A stretch of DNA of 64,000 nucleotides from contig NZ_OBMO01000016.1 in assembly GCF_900217905.1 (NCBI RefSeq), positions 1 through 64,000 of the forward strand. Direction: 5' to 3'. This stretch comes from Alloalcanivorax xenomutans. GTDB taxonomy: Bacteria; Pseudomonadota; Gammaproteobacteria; Pseudomonadales; Alcanivoracaceae. This document shows positions 61,126-64,000 of this stretch, piece by piece; the stretch's first letter is position 1; each line of letters starts with the position of its first letter. Both the position numbers and the translations under genes were made by a program. Under the pieces are notes generated by a model. That model was not told where the DNA came from. It searched no databases and saw only the letters and a list, made by a program, of their open reading frames with translations.

Positions 61126-62718
61126 ATGTTGACGACCAAACGCGCGCTCGGCGGTGTCATGGTGGCACCCCATCATCTGGCCGCCCAAGCCGGCCGGGAC
61201 GTGCTCCGCGAAGGCGGTAACGCCGCCGAAGCCATGGTGGCGGCGGCGGCGGCCATTGCCGTGGTGTACCCGCATATGAACGCCATCGGCGGCGACGGTT
61301 TCTGGATCCTGGGCGCTCCCGGCGAGGAACCGGTGGCGATCGAAGCCTGCGGAACCGCTGCCGCCGCCGCGGATGTCGACTACTACCGGGAACGCGGCCA
61401 CGACAGCATCCCCACCCGCGGCCCGTTGGCGGCGCTCACCGTGGCCGGCACCGTCGGCGGCTGGGGTCAGGCCATGAACGTGGCGCGCCAATGGGGGGGC
61501 AAGCTGCCACTCTCACGCTTGCTGGAAGACGGCCAACGCCATGCCCGGGACGGCGTGGCGGTGACCCGCAGTCAGGAACAACTGACCCGGCAGAAGCTGC
61601 CGGAGCTGGCCTCCGTTTCCGGCTTCGCCGACACCTTCCTGGATCAGGGTCGGGTGCCGGTGGAAGGTGCCATTCTGCGACAGCCGCGACTGGCCGCCAC
61701 CCTGGAACGCATCGGGCGGGCCGGCACCGAGGATTTTTACCGGGGCGAGCTGGCCACCGCCATGGCCGAGGATCTGGCCCGGGCCGGCAGTCCGCTCACC
61801 CGCGAGGATCTGGCCGGCTATCAGGCGCGGACGTTACCGCCGCTGTCGGTGCGCCTGCGGGGCAGCACGCTGTATAACCAGCCGCCGCCCACCCAGGGCA
61901 TGGCCTCGTTGATGATTCTCGGCCTGTTCGACCGGCTCGGGGTAACGGACGGCGAAGGTTTCGATCACCTGCACGGGCTGGTGGAGGCCACCAAACAGGC
62001 ATTCCTGGTACGCGACCAGTATTGCACCGACCCGGCCTATATGAGCGAGGATCCGGCCCGTTTCCTCAGCCAATCGGATCTGGCCGAGCGGGTGCAACGC
62101 ATCGACCGCCGGAGCGCGCTGCCCTGGCCATACCCGGCGCAACCCGGCGACACCATCTGGATGGGCTGTATCGACCGTGAAGGCCGCTGCGCCAGTTTCA
62201 TCCAGAGCATTTACTGGGAATTTGGTGCCGGCATCGTGCTGCCCGGCACCGGAGTACTGTGGCAAAACCGGGGCATCAGTTTCTCCCTGGATGAAGCCGC
62301 TCTGCATACCCTGAAGCCAGGGCGTAAACCGTTCCATACCCTGAACCCGGCCATGGCCCGCTTCGACGACGGCCGCACCATGGTGTACGGCACCATGGGG
62401 GGCGAGGGCCAACCCCAGACCCAGGCGGCGGTATTCAGCCGTTACGCCCTGTTCAATCAGCCCTTGCAACAAGCCGTGACCGCGCCACGCTGGCTGCTCG
62501 GTCGAACCTGGGGGGAACAAAGCACCAGCCTGAAACTGGAAGCGCGTTTTGACCCCGCCCTGGTGCAACAACTGCGCGACGCCGGCCATCAGGTGGAAGT
62601 GTTGGGCGAGGACTTCAGCGATACCATGGGCCACGCCGGCGCCGTGGTGCGTCATCCCAACGGCCTGCTTGAAGGCGCCGCCGACCCGCGCAGCGACGGC
62701 ATCGTCGCGACGCTCTGA
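61126..62718 (+). CDS. Gamma-glutamyltransferase family protein
   Basis: The 530-aa product is an Ntn-hydrolase of the GGT family. The proenzyme would cleave before the nucleophile Thr343 (PAQPGDTIWMGCIDREGRCASFIQSIYWEFGAGIV). N-terminal part: GGVMVAPHHLAAQAGRDVLREGGNAAEAMVAAAAAIAVVYPHMNAIGGDGFWI, with LYNQPPPTQGMASLMIL later and the C-terminal NPAMARFDDGRTMVYGTMGGEGQPQTQ. Unlike classical GGT there is no signal peptide, so a cytoplasmic enzyme acting on a gamma-glutamyl or other amide substrate is likely. It is cotranscribed with the TauE permease and lies before an amidase. Confidence 0.85.
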   Translation: MLTTKRALGGVMVAPHHLAAQAGRDVLREGGNAAEAMVAAAAAIAVVYPHMNAIGGDGFWILGAPGEEPVAIEACGTAAAAADVDYYRERGHDSIPTRGPLAALTVAGTVGGWGQAMNVARQWGGKLPLSRLLEDGQRHARDGVAVTRSQEQLTRQKLPELASVSGFADTFLDQGRVPVEGAILRQPRLAATLERIGRAGTEDFYRGELATAMAEDLARAGSPLTREDLAGYQARTLPPLSVRLRGSTLYNQPPPTQGMASLMILGLFDRLGVTDGEGFDHLHGLVEATKQAFLVRDQYCTDPAYMSEDPARFLSQSDLAERVQRIDRRSALPWPYPAQPGDTIWMGCIDREGRCASFIQSIYWEFGAGIVLPGTGVLWQNRGISFSLDEAALHTLKPGRKPFHTLNPAMARFDDGRTMVYGTMGGEGQPQTQAAVFSRYALFNQPLQQAVTAPRWLLGRTWGEQSTSLKLEARFDPALVQQLRDAGHQVEVLGEDFSDTMGHAGAVVRHPNGLLEGAADPRSDGIVATL

Positions 62719-62744
62719 ACGCCATCCCTTTTTGTAACCCTCTC

Positions 62745-62768
62745 GGGCGCCGCCAGGCGCCCTTTTTT
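62745..62768 (+). terminator. Terminator after the GGT-like gene
   Basis: GGGCGCC (62745-62751) pairs with GGCGCCC (62756-62762), followed by TTTTTT. Confidence 0.9.
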
Positions 62769-62910
62769 CATCATCACGGTTTGGGGTGCCTCCATCAGAG
62801 ACGCGGATCTGTACGGGGATGTATTCACGGCGTTCCCGCAAAAGCGTAACGCTGCTTCGCTGTCCACGATGGAAGCAAAAGGCCCACACCAGGCCCGCTT
62901 GCCCCATTTC

Positions 62911-62918
62911 TGTATACA
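62911..62918. promoter_or_regulatory. TGTATACA palindrome before the amidase gene
   Basis: It shares the TGTATACA core with the TTGTATACAA site at 60163-60172 and lies upstream of the second transcription unit of the same cluster, so both units may share one GntR-type regulator. Confidence 0.4.
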
Positions 62919-63096
62919 TCCACGCCCCTCTGCCCCTTTACGGGGCCCCACTTCTCCCCACTGCCTCGCAAATCCGCATTTTTCCAGCACCGAAGGTTGG
63001 CACGAACACTGCTCCGTCTGCTTTGGACGTCCCAAGGTTCTCAAGGAGCACACCAATGCAAAACCTTCCCAGCCGCCAACATTGGAGGGGCCGGCG

Positions 63097-64000
63097 GTGA
63101 TACTGGAAAACGGCTTTCTCGATTTCGACCCGGTGCACCTCGACGCCACCGGAGAGGGCCCGCTGCAAGGCCTGACTTTCGCCGTCAAGGACGTGTTCGA
63201 CATAGCCGGCACCGTTACCGGCATCGGCCAGCCGAGCTGGCGCGCCAGCCAGCCGCCAGCGCGACACACCTCTCCGATGATCGAAAACCTGCTGGCGGCG
63301 GGCGCGGAACTGATCGGCAAGACCCACACCGACGAGCTGACTTACAGCCTGGCGGGCCAGAACGCGCACTATGGCACGCCACCCAATCCGGCGGTGCCGG
63401 GCGCGGTGCCGGGCGGCTCCTCCAGCGGCTCCGCCTCGGTGGTGGCCGCCGCGCTGGTGGACTTCGCGCTGGGCAGCGACACCGGCGGTTCGGTGCGGGT
63501 GCCCGCCAGTTACTGCGGCATCCATGGCCTGCGTCCCACCCATGGCGTGGTGGACTACCGTCACTGCGCCCATCTGGCGGAGAGTTTCGATACCCTTGGC
63601 TGGTTCGCCCGGGACGCCCGGCTCATGGCCCGCATTGGCCGGATTCTGCTGCCCGCCGGCGACCGGCCCGCGCCGCGCCGTTTACTGCTGGTGGAGGAGG
63701 CACTGGCGCAATCCGATGCCGACGTCGTATCGCAACTGGAAGCGCGGGTCGGCAACGGCCTGCCCGGCGTGACCTTTGGCGGCAGCATCAGTGTTGGCAA
63801 CCTGGACACCTACTTCAACGCGTTCCGGCCACTGCAAGCTTACGAAGCCTGGGCCCGCTTCGGCTCCTGGATCGAAGCCGAGCAACCGGTATTCGGCCCC
63901 GGCGTGAAGGAGCGCTTCGAGGCGGCGTCCCGCATCACCACCGCCGAGGCCGAGGATGCCCGTGAACAATGCCAGGCTTTGCGGACCAGGATCCGCGCCC
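63097..64000 (+). CDS. Amidase signature family protein, cut by the window edge
   Basis: The visible 301 residues start VILENGFLDFDPVHLDATGEGPLQGLTFAVKDVFDIAGTVTGIGQPSW. The catalytic Ser-cisSer-Lys site is visible: Lys31 in AVKD, serines 108-110 in GGSSSGSAS and the nucleophile Ser132 in SDTGGSVRVPA. It hydrolyses amides; the substrate is unknown (GatA-like, or AtzF/allophanate-type). GTG 63097 is preceded by GGAGGGG six bases upstream. The gene runs beyond 64000 with no stop. It has its own leader after the GGT terminator and probably belongs functionally with the TauE and GGT-like genes. Confidence 0.9.
   Translation, partial: MILENGFLDFDPVHLDATGEGPLQGLTFAVKDVFDIAGTVTGIGQPSWRASQPPARHTSPMIENLLAAGAELIGKTHTDELTYSLAGQNAHYGTPPNPAVPGAVPGGSSSGSASVVAAALVDFALGSDTGGSVRVPASYCGIHGLRPTHGVVDYRHCAHLAESFDTLGWFARDARLMARIGRILLPAGDRPAPRRLLLVEEALAQSDADVVSQLEARVGNGLPGVTFGGSISVGNLDTYFNAFRPLQAYEAWARFGSWIEAEQPVFGPGVKERFEAASRITTAEAEDAREQCQALRTRIRA

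Larger units (their letters stand above)
62719..63096 (+). other. GGT-amidase intergenic region
   Basis: No gene is seen. It holds the GGT terminator (62745-62768), a TGTATACA palindrome (62911-62918) and the ribosome binding site of the amidase. It is therefore likely to carry a separate amidase promoter. Confidence 0.5.

Noticed and set aside
62997-63965. Plus-strand 322-codon frame overlapping the amidase
   Set aside because: Its product is Arg/Gly-rich without family motifs, while the frame starting at 63097 carries a complete amidase signature and a good ribosome binding site.

Overview
The window looks like a chromosomal segment of a high-GC gammaproteobacterium of the Pseudomonas/Alcanivorax kind. 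The gene order hrcA-grpE-dnaK-dnaJ-dapB-carA-carB-greA-yhbY-rlmE-ftsH-folP-glmM-tpiA-secG-tRNA(Leu)-tRNA(fMet)-rimP-nusA-infB-rbfA-truB-rpsO-pnp is the classic gammaproteobacterial housekeeping run. The order cbrA-cbrB-(crcZ position)-pcnB-folK-panB-panC is the Pseudomonas-type arrangement. I favour an Alcanivorax/Alloalcanivorax-like marine bacterium, but the genus is inference from content and composition, not a database result.

Layout. 1-6200: gluQ, then a carbon-catabolite module made of a small membrane ORF (cbrX-like), the kinase cbrA, the regulator cbrB and a CrcZ-like Hfq-decoy RNA with its own terminator. 6300-11200: pcnB, folK, a deoxynucleoside kinase and the pantothenate genes panB, panC and panD. 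11490-13430: acs, with a CA-type Hfq motif in its leader. 13500-19140: accessory block with an orphan pilin-like protein, a MarR-emrA-emrB efflux operon with a 20-bp perfect palindrome at its promoter, a Na+/H+ antiporter-family protein and a lipoprotein. 19260-46620 (all minus strand except yhbY): the housekeeping run listed above, including two tRNAs, two good sigma32-type promoters (grpE, dnaK) and tandem terminators between tRNA(fMet) and rimP. 46860-52890: recN, fur, bamE, rnfH, an NSS-family symporter, smpB, a small membrane protein and tmRNA (ssrA, tag ANDDTYALAA). 53140-64000: accessory block with an unknown lipoprotein, an SDR/aldo-keto reductase/ADP-ATP-translocase-like operon divergent from a LysR gene, a 2-oxoglutarate oxygenase, a VOC protein, and a TauE permease/gamma-glutamyltransferase-like/amidase cluster cut by the right edge.

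The most interesting system is the CbrAB module. An A-R-N-triplet-rich RNA sits exactly where Pseudomonas keeps crcZ, downstream of regularly spaced GTTAC boxes. The adjacent CbrB has lost the GAFTGA loop that NtrC-family proteins need to engage sigma54. The candidate sigma54 promoter before the RNA is correspondingly degenerate, and a TATAAG box lies nearby, so this RNA may be driven by a re-wired CbrB acting without sigma54. A second theme is a family of palindromic elements placed a few bases after stop codons (after gluQ and after carB). A third is a likely nitrogen-scavenging cluster at the right edge with an NtrC-like palindrome and paired TGTATACA operators.
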